A DNA stretch of 64,000 nt from Deferribacteraceae bacterium UBA6799 (GTDB taxonomy: Bacteria > Chrysiogenota > Deferribacteres > Deferribacterales > Geovibrionaceae). Positions 1 through 8,836 of the stretch are shown here, piece by piece; positions within the stretch are counted from its first letter, which is position 1, and the number at the start of each line of letters is the position of its first letter. Location of the stretch: the NCBI GenBank assembly GCA_002452335.1, contig DKFJ01000006.1:62001-126000 (forward strand), read 5' to 3'. Under the pieces are notes generated by a model. That model was not told the DNA's origin. It was given only the letters and a program-made list of their open reading frames with translations, and ran no database searches. The position numbers were made by a program, and so were the translations under genes.

Positions 1-525
1 AAAGACCTCGCTATCGGATTGAACACACCCGAATCAGAAGCAGAAAAGCTGAAGGTAAAGAACGGGTGCGTGTGGATGCCTCTGGTGGAAGAGGACGACA
101 AGATAGAAGTTCCCACAGTGGGCGGACGTCCCCCCAGGCTGGTGAGCAAGGCGACCGTGACACAGATACTTCAGGCGAGAGCCGAAGAGGTTTTTCAGAT
201 ATTCAAAGGAGAACTTCAGTACAAGGGGCTTCTGGATCATCTGGGCGCAGGTGTTGTTATCACAGGCGGATTGTCGAACCACGAGGGTATAGACCTTCTG
301 GCGGCGGAGATACTGGGTGTTCCCGTGAGAGTGGGCAGACCCCACAATGTAGGCGGGCTGGCTGACTATGTTCAGGATCCTAAATACGCCACAGGCGTGG
401 GACTGGCGCTGTGCGCCGCTAAAAAGGGACATGTGTCCGGCGGGAAACAGCTGACAGGAAGCGATGAAAAGCAGTTTACGAATGTCCTTGCCAGAATGAA
501 GAGCTGGTTCGGAGAATTCTTTTAA
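1..525 (+). CDS. ftsA: Cell division protein FtsA, C-terminal part (5' end outside window)
   Basis: The reading frame is open from base 1, so the gene starts upstream of the window. FtsA is the actin-like protein that ties FtsZ to the inner membrane at the division site. The visible part covers the last nucleotide-binding subdomain: the segment GVVITGGLSNHEGI and the following GVPVRVGRP are typical of FtsA, and the protein ends in an amphipathic stretch (VLARMKSWFGEFF) that fits the membrane-targeting helix. ftsZ follows 211 bp downstream, the usual ftsA-ftsZ order. The intervening spacer is longer than usual and full of inverted repeats, so the two genes may be partly uncoupled. Identity is secure; only the N-terminal half cannot be judged. 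Confidence 0.95.
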   Translation, partial: KDLAIGLNTPESEAEKLKVKNGCVWMPLVEEDDKIEVPTVGGRPPRLVSKATVTQILQARAEEVFQIFKGELQYKGLLDHLGAGVVITGGLSNHEGIDLLAAEILGVPVRVGRPHNVGGLADYVQDPKYATGVGLALCAAKKGHVSGGKQLTGSDEKQFTNVLARMKSWFGEFF

Positions 526-530
526 ATTAT

Positions 531-657
531 ATCAAAATAACCTCCGTGTTATTTTTGATCAACGCTACTCAAAGGCAAAGCCTTTGATACGCTCACACTC
601 CTGCTTTAATTTGGATAAATCCTGATTAAAGCATCCGTGAGCCACATCCATGTGGCT
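531..657. repeat. Hairpin cluster between ftsA and ftsZ
   Basis: Four consecutive inverted repeats fill this spacer: 531-541/548-559 (loop CTCCGT, one bulge), 569-576/580-587 (TCAAAGGC and its complement, 3-nt loop), 603-610/625-632 (GCTTTAAT and its complement) and 640-647/650-657 (AGCCACAT and its complement, 2-nt loop). None is followed by a clean T-run, so they are not ordinary terminators. The loop sequences CTCCGT and ATCCAT resemble those of the larger hairpin array at 58941-59108, which suggests a related repeat family. Confidence 0.55.
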
Positions 658-736
658 GGCTGGGCGTAAATGAGCTTGGTATTTATGTTTTGAAATAGAG
701 CAGTAAGGATAGAAAGAGCTTAAACAGGAGGATGAC

Positions 737-1867
737 ATGTTTGAATTTGCTCCATTAGCACAAAATGCGGTCATCAAGGTTGTCGGTGTCGGCGGAGCCG
801 GCGGTAATGCCGTCAATAATATGATCAGGGCGGGGATAGCCGATGTAGAGTTTATCGCCGCTAACACAGACGCGCAGGCACTCGCGTCTAACCTCGCACC
901 CGTAAAGATCCAGCTGGGAACAACGATCACCAGAGGTCTGGGAGCGGGCGGAGTACCTGAAGTTGGTAAAAAATCAGCGATAGAGGATATGGAAGCCATC
1001 GAGCAGCACCTTAGAGGCGCTGACCTCGTATTTGTCACAGCGGGCATGGGCGGCGGCACAGGCACAGGCGCGGCTCCCGTGATCGCCAGCATAGCCAAGG
1101 ATCTTGGCGCGCTGACAGTGGCTGTCGTATCAAAACCTTTCGCTTTTGAAGGAAGAAAAAGAAACGATAACGCCGAGCAGGGTCTGAAATTCCTGAAAGA
1201 CCATGTGGACACATATATCGTTGTACATAATGACAAAATAATGGATCAGTGCAAAGAGCAGACACTCTTTGAAGAGGCGTTCAAGATGGCGGACGATGTT
1301 CTGCGTCAGGGCGTTCAGGGTATCAGTGACGCTATCAACTCCAATGGTGTTGTGAACGTTGACTTCGCCGATATCCGCACCATCATGAGCAGCAAAGGCA
1401 TGGCTCTGATGGGTATCGGAGCGGCAGAGGGAGAGAACAGAGACCTGATAGCCGCAGACAGAGCGCTGAGCTCACCGCTGATAACAGACGTTTCCATCGC
1501 CGGAGCGGAAGCTCTGCTGCTGAACATCACATGCGGCAGAGATTTCAAAATGTTCGAGATGGATCGTATCGCCACCAAAATATATGAGGCGGCAGGAGAC
1601 GAGGCAAACATATTTAAAGGCGTGGTAGTGAGTGACGAGATCACCAACGGCGAACTGAGAGTTACCGTTGTCGCTACAGGTCTTGGTAAATCCCGTGAAA
1701 AAAAGCCGGTCGACCTTGAGAGTTTCGCCGAGAAAGCAAAGGTCGGAAGAGAGATAAAAAGTACACTCGGCTCCATAAGAAAAACAGACCACAGGTTAAA
1801 AACTCTGACTGATTTCAATGAGGAGGAGTCCGAACTCCCCGCATATCTCAGGAATCAGGCAGACTGA
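737..1867 (+). CDS. ftsZ: Cell division protein FtsZ
   Basis: FtsZ is the tubulin-like GTPase that polymerises into the cytokinetic ring. The 376-residue product is of normal length. The tubulin signature GGGTGTG is at residues 105-111, preceded by the N-terminal [14 protein letters not shown] nucleotide-binding loop. The extreme C-terminus (residues 367-376, [10 protein letters not shown]) is the conserved peptide that binds FtsA and other membrane tethers; the linker between it and the GTPase core is short. The ATG at 737 is preceded by an AGGAGG ribosome-binding site. ftsA lies upstream and a glycosyltransferase starts 11 bp downstream, probably co-transcribed up to the terminator at 2929-2958. 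Confidence 0.98.
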   Translation: MFEFAPLAQNAVIKVVGVGGAGGNAVNNMIRAGIADVEFIAANTDAQALASNLAPVKIQLGTTITRGLGAGGVPEVGKKSAIEDMEAIEQHLRGADLVFVTAGMGGGTGTGAAPVIASIAKDLGALTVAVVSKPFAFEGRKRNDNAEQGLKFLKDHVDTYIVVHNDKIMDQCKEQTLFEEAFKMADDVLRQGVQGISDAINSNGVVNVDFADIRTIMSSKGMALMGIGAAEGENRDLIAADRALSSPLITDVSIAGAEALLLNITCGRDFKMFEMDRIATKIYEAAGDEANIFKGVVVSDEITNGELRVTVVATGLGKSREKKPVDLESFAEKAKVGREIKSTLGSIRKTDHRLKTLTDFNEEESELPAYLRNQAD

Positions 1868-1878
1868 GATAGTTTGAG

Positions 1879-2925
1879 GTGCGTATACTAAACGTAGTTA
1901 ACGTACGGTGGTATAACGCTACCGCCTGGTACGCCGTTTCGCTGTCGACAGCCCTGAAGTGCAAGGGGCACCATGTCGCTGTGTGCGGACTGCCGGGCTC
2001 ACCTCCTGTCCTTAAAGCTCGTAGTGCCGGTCTCGATACATTCGAGGCCGGCATTAACACATCCAACCCGCTGAAGGCTATAGCGGCGATGGGGGCTATG
2101 GACAGGATGATGATGAGCTTTCAGCCGGAGGTCGTCATCTGCAACAGGGGCGAGTTCTTCTGGTATTTTGTGTGGAAACGGGTTACCAGACAGAATTTCA
2201 AACTGATAAGGGTCAGGGGCGACATCAGACCGCCGAAGGGCGGCTTTTTTAACCGTCTGATGCACAACAAATGCACGGACGCTATAATCTGCTCCGGAGA
2301 ATTTATTAAAGAGAAATTCCGGTCGATATTAAAAACTCCCGAATCCGCGCTGAATGTCCTGTACGGAGGGGTTGACACGGAAGTGTTCAAACCGTCTTCG
2401 TTTGCCAGGATCAAGATCAGGGACGAGTTCGGATATACGGACGAGAATTTTGTAGTGGGCATAGTCGGCAGGTTCGACCCGATAAAGGGACATGATGTGC
2501 TGATAAAGGCGGTGGCGGAGCTCTATAAACAGGGCAGAAAGAATATCAGGCTTCTGATAGCCGGGTTCGATGCCGTCAGCCGTACGGAAGAAGTGGAGAG
2601 GATGATAGCGGAAAGCGGGCTGGGGGATATAGTCAGAATCACCGGATTTCGTGAGGATATTGCGAATATATACAATGCTTTTGATGTATGCGTTGTGTCT
2701 TCACTGGGCTCAGAGGCGATATGCAGAGTGGGTATGGAGGCTATGGCGTGCGGAGTGCCGCTGATCACCTCTGACACGGGCGTTCTGCCGGAGATATCAA
2801 AAAATGTCTACGCAAAGCACGACCCGATAGCTCTGGGAGAGTTTCTGAGAGAATTTGATAAAACCACCAGAATCTATTCGCTGGCAGAGTTCGCGGATGA
2901 ATTCGAGAGGATAGCGCAGATATAA
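1879..2925 (+). CDS. Glycosyltransferase family 4 (GT-B fold)
   Basis: A 348-residue glycosyltransferase. The N-terminal half has the Rossmann-like opening RILNVVNVRWYNATAWYA; the C-terminal half starts near VVGIVGRFDPIKGHDVLI, the characteristic family 4 motif, and contains the sugar-nucleotide-binding segment around GMEAMACGVPLITSD, where the E-x7-E motif normally sits. It would transfer a sugar from a nucleotide donor, most often in lipopolysaccharide or other surface-glycan synthesis; acceptor and sugar cannot be told. The start is GTG at 1879 with a GAGG just upstream. It sits 11 bp after ftsZ and before a strong terminator, so it is the distal gene of the ftsA-ftsZ unit, an unusual place for such an enzyme. 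Confidence 0.85.
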   Translation: MRILNVVNVRWYNATAWYAVSLSTALKCKGHHVAVCGLPGSPPVLKARSAGLDTFEAGINTSNPLKAIAAMGAMDRMMMSFQPEVVICNRGEFFWYFVWKRVTRQNFKLIRVRGDIRPPKGGFFNRLMHNKCTDAIICSGEFIKEKFRSILKTPESALNVLYGGVDTEVFKPSSFARIKIRDEFGYTDENFVVGIVGRFDPIKGHDVLIKAVAELYKQGRKNIRLLIAGFDAVSRTEEVERMIAESGLGDIVRITGFREDIANIYNAFDVCVVSSLGSEAICRVGMEAMACGVPLITSDTGVLPEISKNVYAKHDPIALGEFLREFDKTTRIYSLAEFADEFERIAQI

Positions 2926-2928
2926 AAA

Positions 2929-2958
2929 GCCCCGCAATGGCAGTACGGGGCGTTTTTT
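2929..2958 (+). terminator. Rho-independent terminator after the glycosyltransferase gene
   Basis: Stem GCCCCG (2929-2934) pairs with CGGGGC (2946-2951) and is followed by a run of six T at 2953-2958. It closes the ftsA-ftsZ-glycosyltransferase unit. Confidence 0.9.
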
Positions 2959-2962
2959 GGGT

Positions 2963-3088
2963 GAAGTACAGGGAAGTACTTCGGCAGTTATGTGATGTAA
3001 AACCGACAGGGAGGTGGGTTTTACATCGGCTAAAAGAAGAGTTACGGGTACGGGTATCGCAATTTAAAGCCCTACAGGAGCTTTAGCC
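2963..3088. other. Hairpin-rich convergent spacer, possible structured RNA
   Basis: The spacer between the ftsZ-unit terminator and the fic stop codon holds a perfect hairpin at 2963-2969/2976-2982 (GAAGTAC), an 11-bp inverted repeat at 2994-3004/3017-3027 (GATGTAAAACC and its complement), and a third pairing of 3028-3034 with 3082-3088 (GGCTAAA/TTTAGCC) that competes with a local AAAGC/GCTTT stem at 3066-3084. The second repeat carries the same ATGTAAA half-sites that are arrayed at the fic promoter. No open reading frame or known RNA family is recognised. Confidence 0.4.
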
Positions 3089-3098
3089 TTATTTTATT

Positions 3099-4220
3099 TC
3101 AAAAACAGAGAATGTCTGTTCCTATTTCATACGTCTTATTATCTTTCGTGGTAAGAATCCTCATGTCTGTCAGTTTTTTCAGGTCTCGTCTGGCTGTCTG
3201 CTCGGTCACTTTGCCGTAAAGATAGGAGAAGGGCTTGTCTGTGTGCAGAGTCGCCAGAGTAATTCCTCTGTTCTCATCCATCATAAGAAGCACAAGATCA
3301 TGCTGGCGCTGGTTCAGGTCGCCGTCCTCTTTCAGTATGCAGAGATATTCCCTCATGGTCAGGTCATAGAGATAGCCGTATACACGGTTTTTCAGCTCGT
3401 CCAGAGAGGCGTTGACCGCTTCCAGAACAAATTTGATAAAAGCAGTGATGTCCTTCTTTCCCTTTCTTCCTGATGTAAATGTTTTGAAATAGGTGTCTAT
3501 GTGGCGGTAGTAGTGGTTGGAGAGCATTTTTGCGACGTGCTTGACATTCGCGCTGTGCAGTATATGCGCCTCCAGCAGTCTGGCTGTTCTGCCGTTGCCC
3601 ACGAAGAAGGGGTGTATCATAGACAGCTGATAGTGTGCCAGAGCCGCGCGGATATATGGTGACACAGAGAGCATCTCTTCTGAGTTTATCCACTCGATGA
3701 ACTGCGCCATGTGTGTGTCTATTCCCTTCACCGGAGGTCTGTAAACTCCGCCCAGTTCTTCTGAACCTACCTTCACTAGTCTGTTTCTGTATTCTCCGGG
3801 CGTGCTGCCGTTTATGTCTATTCCGTCTGTCAGTGTGCTGTGGAGTGATTTGATGAAGTCTTCGGTAACCATGAGGGGCGAGCCGTCTGTTTCTGTGCTG
3901 TCCAGCTCGTTATATGCTTTTATGAGGTTAGAGATTTCGGCTTTTTGGTTAGCAGAGTAGTTTTTTCCTTTGTTTGTGATGATCATTGAGCGGATATCGT
4001 CCTCTGAAAATGCATTTCCTTCCAGAGAAGCAGTGCCGGAAATGGATAAAACAGCGATATCTGTGTCCATTTCAGCCGCCTGCTGGGGCAGCATGGGGAT
4101 GTCCGAGATGGTATTGTTTAGGATAGATGCTCTGGTAAGTAATTCCTGTAATTCGTTAATATCGTAATTCTCCGCCAGTGAAAACCCTTTGTTTGAAACC
4201 GCCGCTTTTTTACCAACCAT
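3099..4220 (-). CDS. Fic family protein with C-terminal winged-helix domain
   Basis: Fic enzymes usually transfer AMP from ATP to a hydroxyl side chain of a target protein. The 373-residue product has the catalytic motif HPFFVGNGRTAR at residues 203-214 (HxFx[D/N/A]GNGRxxR type), with the catalytic His at 203. An inhibitory helix motif of the form [S/T]xxxE[G/N] is visible as TASLEG at 63-68, the class II arrangement in which the Glu blocks productive ATP binding until it is moved. The C-terminal ~90 residues look like a winged helix (TEQTARRDLKKLTDMRIL), so the protein may also bind DNA. No antitoxin partner lies beside it. The promoter carries a phased half-site array that could be its own binding site. 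Target unknown. Confidence 0.9.
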   Translation of the reverse strand: MVGKKAAVSNKGFSLAENYDINELQELLTRASILNNTISDIPMLPQQAAEMDTDIAVLSISGTASLEGNAFSEDDIRSMIITNKGKNYSANQKAEISNLIKAYNELDSTETDGSPLMVTEDFIKSLHSTLTDGIDINGSTPGEYRNRLVKVGSEELGGVYRPPVKGIDTHMAQFIEWINSEEMLSVSPYIRAALAHYQLSMIHPFFVGNGRTARLLEAHILHSANVKHVAKMLSNHYYRHIDTYFKTFTSGRKGKKDITAFIKFVLEAVNASLDELKNRVYGYLYDLTMREYLCILKEDGDLNQRQHDLVLLMMDENRGITLATLHTDKPFSYLYGKVTEQTARRDLKKLTDMRILTTKDNKTYEIGTDILCF

Positions 4221-4277
4221 ATGTAACCCCTTTTGAGCTAAAAAAAGTAAAACTTAAATTCATCAACCACAGTTATT

Positions 4278-4306
4278 TATATACCACTATCTGAAATATA
4301 TGTAAA
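4278..4306 (-). promoter_or_regulatory. Candidate fic promoter
   Basis: On the minus strand, TTTACA (4306-4301) and TATATA (4283-4278) are 17 bp apart and point toward fic, whose ATG ends at 4220. The -35 element is itself one half-site of the ATGTAAA array. Confidence 0.55.
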
Positions 4307-4354
4307 GTAATTTTACATAATAAATGTAAATAAAAATGTAAAAAATAATGTAAG
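4300..4354. promoter_or_regulatory. Array of five ATGTAAA half-sites at exact 12-bp phase (candidate fic operator)
   Basis: ATGTAAA or its complement begins at 4300, 4312 (reverse), 4324, 4336 and 4348 (last copy ATGTAAG), each separated by a 5-bp A/T spacer. The first two form the perfect palindrome ATGTAAAGTAATTTTACAT (4300-4318) that overlaps the -35 element. The regular spacing is what a regulator bound along one phased face would need. The winged-helix end of the Fic protein is the obvious candidate binder, but this is inference. Confidence 0.65.
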
Positions 4355-4497
4355 ATATAATCGTTGATTATTAGATATTTACTGATAGCTATTTGACAAC
4401 TTTACTCTGGAAATGTAAGAAAGGGCGTGGCTGGCGGTGTAAAGTTTTTTGTAAAACTGACGAAGGCAAAAAAATGCGGCTGCCTGAAAATTAGTTA

Positions 4498-4525
4498 TTG
4501 ATTATCTGACAATTCTGGGTATAAT
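4498..4525 (+). promoter_or_regulatory. tRNA-Ala promoter
   Basis: TTGATT (4498-4503), a 16-bp spacer and TATAAT (4520-4525), ending 14 bp before the mature tRNA 5' end. Confidence 0.7.
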
Positions 4526-4539
4526 GTCGCTTCCATTAT

Positions 4540-4612
<73 letters not shown>

Positions 4613-4621
4613 TTTCATCAG

Positions 4622-4650
4622 AAAGACCGGCTTTTGCCGGTCTTTTTTTC
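4622..4650 (+). terminator. Terminator of the tRNA-Ala gene
   Basis: Stem AGACCGGC (4624-4631) pairs with GCCGGTCT (4636-4643), followed by a T-run to 4649. Confidence 0.9.
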
Positions 4651-4836
4651 GTAAAACTATAATATCGAATGTTCAAAATACCAATCTGAAAAATTATTTC
4701 ATGTATAAAGCAAATAAATATATTGTTTTATAGTATGTTATGAGTAGTTATACATATAATTATGTACACTAATCATATTTGCAATAATGAGAATATGTGA
4801 TAATATCGGTCATTACGGATTTATAGAGGGGATTTA

Positions 4837-7536
4837 ATGCGTAAAATTATTCTTACCGCCATAATGTTCATGGCATGCGCGGTATCCTTTGCCGCTTCGT
4901 CCGTGCCGATTGTTGCTGCTGATACTGACACGACAAATACTGAAGACATAACTTATACTCTTACTGCGGATGCCGCCGCCAGCACCGCACTGGATGTGTC
5001 AGATGCATCCAGAATAGTCGGCTTTACCAACAGCGGCAGTATCCATGTGGAGAAATCTGGTCCTACTACTGGTGTAAATAATCTTTATGGTATCTACTAT
5101 GACTACGACACCAACTATTTTAACAGTGCCGGAACTTTTAGCAATACAGCCACCATCTTGCTAGAAAATAATAACAATATTGTAAGCTCTGGTATTTATA
5201 CGGGGCAATTGTACGGCATGTATTTCTATGATGCGATGTACAGCATAAATAATTCCGGCAATATCACCATCAGAGATTTTAATGCCTCTGATATGAGTCA
5301 AGATGTGCGAAGTAGTGATTTGTACGGTATATATGCCGGGAATAATGTATCGACGCTGATCAGTTCAGGGACAATCAATATATTAAATGGTTATATAGCT
5401 GGATTTGGAGCTTCCGCTCCGTATTATCTGACAGATGCATACGGCATATATGTGAATGGTACAGTGGACAGCATGACTGTCAGCGGTGGTATAGACGTTC
5501 AGTCATCATACAGTGACGTGACTCTCGGCATTTATAATGCAGATAACATTTACGGTATCAGCTACAGCGGCGGCAGTTCTTTCGCCAACAGTGCTGATAT
5601 CTCCGCAGGTGTTTATTTTGATAATATGGAAGTTGATAATGGAAACCTTACAGTTTCCAATGTTTACGGTATTTACTCATCCGGTGGCATTACTTCTTTC
5701 ACGAACAACTCATCCGGCAGCATCAGCGCAGAAGTGTCTTTAAATTCCGATGTGAACGGTATGTTCTCACATTATATCGATACGTCCAGCATTTATGGCG
5801 TGTATGTCGACGGAACAGTAACCGGCTTTACCAACAACGGTACTTTATCAGCCGATGTTAATGTGTATGGTACATCCGATGACACTATAGATGTTAATGG
5901 CTCGGTGAGTGTAGCGGATGTTGTTGGCGCTTTTATATCGCTTGGCGGTTCCGTCACCAATACTGGCGCTATCACTGCCGATACTTCCATCAGCTATCTG
6001 GAAACCGACGCTGTGACTATCAACAATACTGAAGGTTTCGTAAGCGATAACGGATTGACCAATTTTTATAATACAGCCGGAACGATAAGAGCCAGAAACG
6101 TTTTAACAGATGTAACCGTAGCAAACGACCTGACCATTGACACTGTATACGGCGCTGTGATGTCTGGCAATGTGGAGACGTTCAGCAACACAGGCTCTAT
6201 CACCGCCGTGAACAGTCTGACAAATGTGGCAGTTGGCGGAAACATGCTCATAGACACTATGTATGGAGTAATCGCCTCAAACAACACGTCTGATACTATG
6301 GTATTCAGCAACAGTTCAGTCATAGGTTCTTATGTCACCGTGACCAATGCGGATGTAACAGGCTATATGGACATAGAGAATATTTACGGTGCGGATATAT
6401 ATGATCCCCACTCGATAACCAACTTAGGAACCATGACCGCCGCAGTCAGTGTCTCTGACTCAAGTATGGAATACGGCTTGTTTAATAATTATTATGGTTT
6501 GTATGCCGGAGCAGATGTACCCACGTTCAGCAACATCGGAACTATCTCTGCGGCTGTAACGGTAACTGATGCAGAAATAACAGGTGACGATTCAGGCAAC
6601 GCTCTTCGGGTGGAATCAGTATACGGTGCTTATATAAACGGTGCTGTCGATACGTTCACCAATAACGGAACAATATCCTCCTCTGTAACACTGTCAGGTG
6701 TTAATTCTACAGGAGGAGACTATATTGCTCTTTATGATATTGACGGTGTTTATATAGACGGAAATGTAGACAGTTTTGTCAACAACAGCAATATAAGGGT
6801 TTCTGTAAATATATCAGACAGCACTGCTTATGAACTATATGTTAGCGGGCTGTATGGTATTTACTATAATAATACCGTTACGAGCATCGATAACAACGGG
6901 ACAATCAGCTTCTCTGTGTCCGACACAGGCGGCAATTATATTTCCAATAACTCTATATCATCTGTCTACACTATATACCCTTATGAGGTTACAGATATTA
7001 CCAACGACGGAACAATATCCCTTTCTGTTGCTTCTGATTCTGTAACAGACTTTGATGCAATCAGCCCTTTGTATCTGTATCAGGTGGATAATTTTACCAA
7101 CAACGGCAACATCCGTTTGACAGTTAACGGAGCGTCAGGGTCAACAACCAGCAATGTCTCTGCTATGGAGGCAAATTATTCAACCATAACAATCAACAAC
7201 CCGGGCGAAGTATACATCGAAAGCAATATAGCGAACGCAGACATCAGAACACTCAATATAGTCAGCTCAGATGTAACCTTTGGTGACCACTTCACCGTAG
7301 CGGCTGGCGGTTTCGAGGGTTCAGAGAACGTGGGGGCTATATATGTGGATTCACATTCATCTCTAAATCTGAACGACTCTATTCTAGGCGTAACAATGAA
7401 CAGCCACCTCGCTCTGGATACAGCATATAAAGTGATAGAGAACGACGGCGGTACAGTGGACGGTACTTTCAGCGGTCTGAGACCCTTTGCCAACACAGAC
7501 TACACACTGTCATGGGCAACCAGCGAAAGAGGCTAG
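4837..7536 (+). CDS. Autotransporter-like adhesin, signal peptide and passenger (ends at in-frame TAG)
   Basis: Codons 1-899 of what is evidently one 1268-codon autotransporter gene. A signal peptide is clear (MRKIILTAIMFMACAVSFAA). The passenger consists of many degenerate repeats around NNGTI/S and YGxYxxG segments, the pattern of a right-handed beta-helix; it is very rich in Asn, Ser, Thr, Val and Asp and has no cysteine in the repeats. The frame stops at TAG (7534-7536), then continues open in the same frame through a glycine linker and beta-barrel up to 8643. Without readthrough the passenger would be exported to the periplasm with no barrel to carry it across the outer membrane. The base composition is more AT-rich than the neighbours. 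Function of the passenger is unknown; a surface adhesin is the usual role. Confidence 0.8.
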   Translation: MRKIILTAIMFMACAVSFAASSVPIVAADTDTTNTEDITYTLTADAAASTALDVSDASRIVGFTNSGSIHVEKSGPTTGVNNLYGIYYDYDTNYFNSAGTFSNTATILLENNNNIVSSGIYTGQLYGMYFYDAMYSINNSGNITIRDFNASDMSQDVRSSDLYGIYAGNNVSTLISSGTINILNGYIAGFGASAPYYLTDAYGIYVNGTVDSMTVSGGIDVQSSYSDVTLGIYNADNIYGISYSGGSSFANSADISAGVYFDNMEVDNGNLTVSNVYGIYSSGGITSFTNNSSGSISAEVSLNSDVNGMFSHYIDTSSIYGVYVDGTVTGFTNNGTLSADVNVYGTSDDTIDVNGSVSVADVVGAFISLGGSVTNTGAITADTSISYLETDAVTINNTEGFVSDNGLTNFYNTAGTIRARNVLTDVTVANDLTIDTVYGAVMSGNVETFSNTGSITAVNSLTNVAVGGNMLIDTMYGVIASNNTSDTMVFSNSSVIGSYVTVTNADVTGYMDIENIYGADIYDPHSITNLGTMTAAVSVSDSSMEYGLFNNYYGLYAGADVPTFSNIGTISAAVTVTDAEITGDDSGNALRVESVYGAYINGAVDTFTNNGTISSSVTLSGVNSTGGDYIALYDIDGVYIDGNVDSFVNNSNIRVSVNISDSTAYELYVSGLYGIYYNNTVTSIDNNGTISFSVSDTGGNYISNNSISSVYTIYPYEVTDITNDGTISLSVASDSVTDFDAISPLYLYQVDNFTNNGNIRLTVNGASGSTTSNVSAMEANYSTITINNPGEVYIESNIANADIRTLNIVSSDVTFGDHFTVAAGGFEGSENVGAIYVDSHSSLNLNDSILGVTMNSHLALDTAYKVIENDGGTVDGTFSGLRPFANTDYTLSWATSERG

Positions 7537-7551
7537 GACGCACAGGTAACA

Positions 7552-8643
7552 GTGAGCTATGATCCTCAGGAATCAACCCCCGCTCACACTGTCACAAGTG
7601 TTTCCGGAGCAATGGGCGTAGTAGCTAACCTGTTCTCAGGCAGAGTTCTTTCAGGCAGTTTCTTCTCCGGCGGCGGAGCTGGAGGCGGAGCAGGCGGAGG
7701 TTTCGGCGGATTCAGCGGATTCTCAGGCGGAGATGTTTCATACCTCGGCGGTTCAGACATCCTTTTGGCAGATTCCGGCGAGATAGCCACAGACGCAGGG
7801 CTTTCATACGTCCCCGCTAAAAAGAAATCATCAGTATTCGCTTTTCCCTTCTACTCAAAACAGTCAGGAGACGGATACGATTCAAAAACATCCGGTATGG
7901 GTGTGGGCTTTGCGCGCAGGTTTATGGACGGCGTGACAGGTTCAGCCTATATAGGCAAGATGTCTACAGATACAAACTACGACTCTGTGTCCATGGATAA
8001 GACAATGTCCGAGTCAACATTCCTCGGCGCGGCACTTAACTATGACAAAGGCATATATGGAAGCGTTTCACTGATAGGCTTTATGACTGATAACACCTAT
8101 GAAGGCTACAACGGAGCAGACTATGAGTATGCGGAATCAGCAGATTACGCATCTAAAGGTGTTCAGACAGAGATAACAGGCGGTTACAGCTTTAAGGTAG
8201 CTCAGGGCACAAGAGTAGTGCCTTTCGGCGGTCTGTCTCTCAGCTATTATGATATGGATGCCTATAACACAGACGTAGTCGGAACAGCCAACGACGCCTT
8301 TAACACCTATTACGATTCATACACCGACTGGGATACCAGCCTGATAGCAGGAGTATCAGCAGAGAAGAACATCAAACTGTCCTCAGGCGCACTTAAAGTG
8401 TTCGGTCAGTACAGATATGACATAGCTCTCGGCAACAACGACATAGTCATAGACCAGTCAGTCCCCGGGCTTAACACGGGCAACGTTAGCGTAGAGCAGT
8501 CAGTGGACAACGGCACACATAAACTTGGTCTGGGCACTGAGTTCAGCAAGGTAGACTGGTATGCGTCAGTATACGGCGAATACTCAGCGAACGCAGACTA
8601 CGACTCAATGAGCTTTAAGCTGACAGCCGGATACAAATTCTAA
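7552..8643 (+). pseudogene. Autotransporter beta-barrel part, in frame after the TAG stop
   Basis: The same reading frame as the upstream passenger resumes directly after the TAG at 7534. The first possible start (GTG 7552) has no ribosome-binding site and there is no signal peptide, so this is not a gene in its own right. It holds a glycine-rich linker (about 7660-7740), then a ~260-residue autotransporter beta-domain with alternating hydrophobic residues and the terminal phenylalanine (TAGYKF) needed by the BAM machinery. The barrel is intact, which suggests either a very recent nonsense mutation, suppression or readthrough at the TAG, or a sequencing error. A terminator follows at 8664-8693. 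Confidence 0.75.
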
Positions 8644-8663
8644 AAAACTTCTAAACATCAAAC

Positions 8664-8693
8664 AGCCCCGGGTAACACCGGGGCTTCTTTTTT
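8664..8693 (+). terminator. Terminator after the autotransporter gene
   Basis: Stem AGCCCCGG (8664-8671) with CCGGGGCT (8678-8685), followed by a T-rich run to 8693. Confidence 0.9.
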
Positions 8694-8836
8694 ATCTCAT
8701 ATTTCGTTGTGTAAAAACTTAACTTTATCATTTACAAAACAGGCGTTTGCGTTATATATATAGTGGAATAACGGTATGAAAAAATCGTTGTTTATCTATT
8801 ATTTACGATCAGAATAACACAAAGGGGCTTGAGAGT

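Larger units (their letters stand above)
4221..4539. other. AT-rich spacer between fic and tRNA-Ala
   Basis: The fic promoter and its half-site array lie in the left part and the tRNA promoter at the right end. A further copy of the half-site with one change, ATGTAAG, lies at 4413-4419, off the 12-bp phase. No coding sequence is seen in the remainder. Confidence 0.6.

Noticed and set aside
565..1236. Long minus-strand open frame opposite ftsZ
   Set aside because: It mirrors the codon pattern of ftsZ, has no ribosome-binding site and no recognisable domain.
7534..7536. TAG read as pyrrolysine
   Set aside because: No pylT or pyl gene is in the window and the codon is in a linker of an adhesin; nonsense mutation or ordinary readthrough is simpler.
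7552..8643. Independent barrel gene starting at GTG 7552
   Set aside because: No ribosome-binding site, no signal peptide, and exactly in frame with the passenger; it is the continuation of the interrupted autotransporter.
8694..8836. Cobalamin riboswitch or Fur box before the ABC uptake operon
   Set aside because: The leader is short, no B12-box-like segment or convincing Fur palindrome was found.
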